Shown: positions 63,809 to 64,000 of the stretch, piece after piece
How positions within the stretch are numbered: the stretch's first letter is position 1
Layout: each line of letters starts with the position of its first letter
Made by a program: the position numbers and the translations under genes
The notes under the pieces: model-generated
Told to the model about the DNA's origin: nothing
The model's database searches: none
The model's input: only the letters and a program-made list of their open reading frames with translations
Assembly (NCBI GenBank): GCA_947456955.1
Contig: CANGTQ010000010.1
Coordinates: 1 to 64,000 of the forward strand
Direction of reading: 5' to 3'
From: Flavobacteriaceae bacterium
GTDB lineage: Bacteria; Bacteroidota; Bacteroidia; Flavobacteriales; Flavobacteriaceae
Length of the DNA stretch: 64,000 nt

Positions 63809-64000
63809 ATGGAAAACCCTTTCACCGACGAATATTTTATGAAGAAAGCTTTGCAGGAAGCGGAACTCGCTTTTGAAAAAGGGGAAATTCCTGTTGGTGC
63901 CGTAATTGTAATCGATAATAAAATTATTGCACGAACCCATAATCTTACCGAAATGCTCAATGATGTTACAGCTCATGCAGAAATGCAAGCTATTACTTCA
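63809..64000 (+). CDS. tadA: tRNA adenosine(34) deaminase, N-terminal part cut by the window end
   Basis: ATG at 63809 begins MENPFTDEYFMKKALQEAEL, followed by EKGEIPVGAVIVIDNKIIAR and the zinc motif VTAHAEMQAI. This is the TadA branch of the deaminase fold, which converts A34 to inosine in tRNA-Arg. The frame is open to the last base; the PCxxC motif lies beyond the window. It is divergent from dxs with 37 bp between. Confidence 0.88.
   Translation, partial: MENPFTDEYFMKKALQEAELAFEKGEIPVGAVIVIDNKIIARTHNLTEMLNDVTAHAEMQAITS

Overview
The window is AT-rich chromosomal DNA of a member of the Bacteroidota, most likely a Flavobacterium or close relative. Evidence: Flavobacteriia-type gene content (fused MurF-alanine racemase, DUF3109, DUF6029 and Omp28-like proteins), four secreted proteins with C-terminal type IX secretion (T9SS) sorting domains, -7 promoter boxes of the TAnnTTTG type, and few purine-rich ribosome binding sites. 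Calls rest on reading the translated sequence; no database search was possible.

Left end (1-4293): a remnant of a tRNA-integrated element. The 3' part of a CAU-anticodon tRNA at the left edge recurs as an exact 46-bp copy at 4248-4293. Between the copies lie a Fic-domain gene with its own operator-like promoter, two small overlapping frameshifted genes, a T9SS-secreted FISUMP protein, a possible amidohydrolase tail, and the last 27 codons of a tyrosine recombinase. A decayed tRNA relic at 4508-4550 on the other strand suggests repeated use of this spot. 4828-7717 carries a two-gene unit for exported proteins, the first with seven to eight CxxCxxxG zinc-finger motifs.

7939-21477 is mostly housekeeping: ribE, pdxA, DUF177-rpmF, fabH-accB-accC (fatty acid synthesis), an S9 peptidase, a large T9SS metalloprotease with three FN3 repeats, an FAD oxidoreductase and mtgA. 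21527-24872 encodes a TonB-dependent receptor with a lipoprotein and a His-rich small protein, probably for metal or chelate uptake. 25035-37509 holds asd, mscL, murF-alr, tdk, an acidic protein, rsmI, adenine deaminase, recJ, an LpxH-like enzyme, a PTPS/QueD enzyme and an enoyl-CoA hydratase homologue.

37587-44322 is a cell-envelope redox cluster: two exported thioredoxin-fold Omp28-like proteins (CGNC and CQYC), a TlpA-like protein, a DUF6029 protein, a diheme lipoprotein and a T9SS protein. It is followed by tRNA-Ala(GGC), DUF3109, a miniature TrxR-like flavoprotein, ctpA, a dCMP deaminase, a HupE/UreJ protein, fbp, a GNAT enzyme, an aspartate kinase and a 1131-residue outer-membrane protein. 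The right end has nrdB-nrdA, an RDD protein, dgt, dxs and the start of tadA.

A theme across the window is dispersed short repeats. One family occurs between genes and, in frame, inside or at the end of three proteins (Tdk, RecJ, the acidic protein). A second (core AGCCCYGATRGAAG ... AGCRGGAA) occurs four times between genes. Two further palindromic types occur once or twice.
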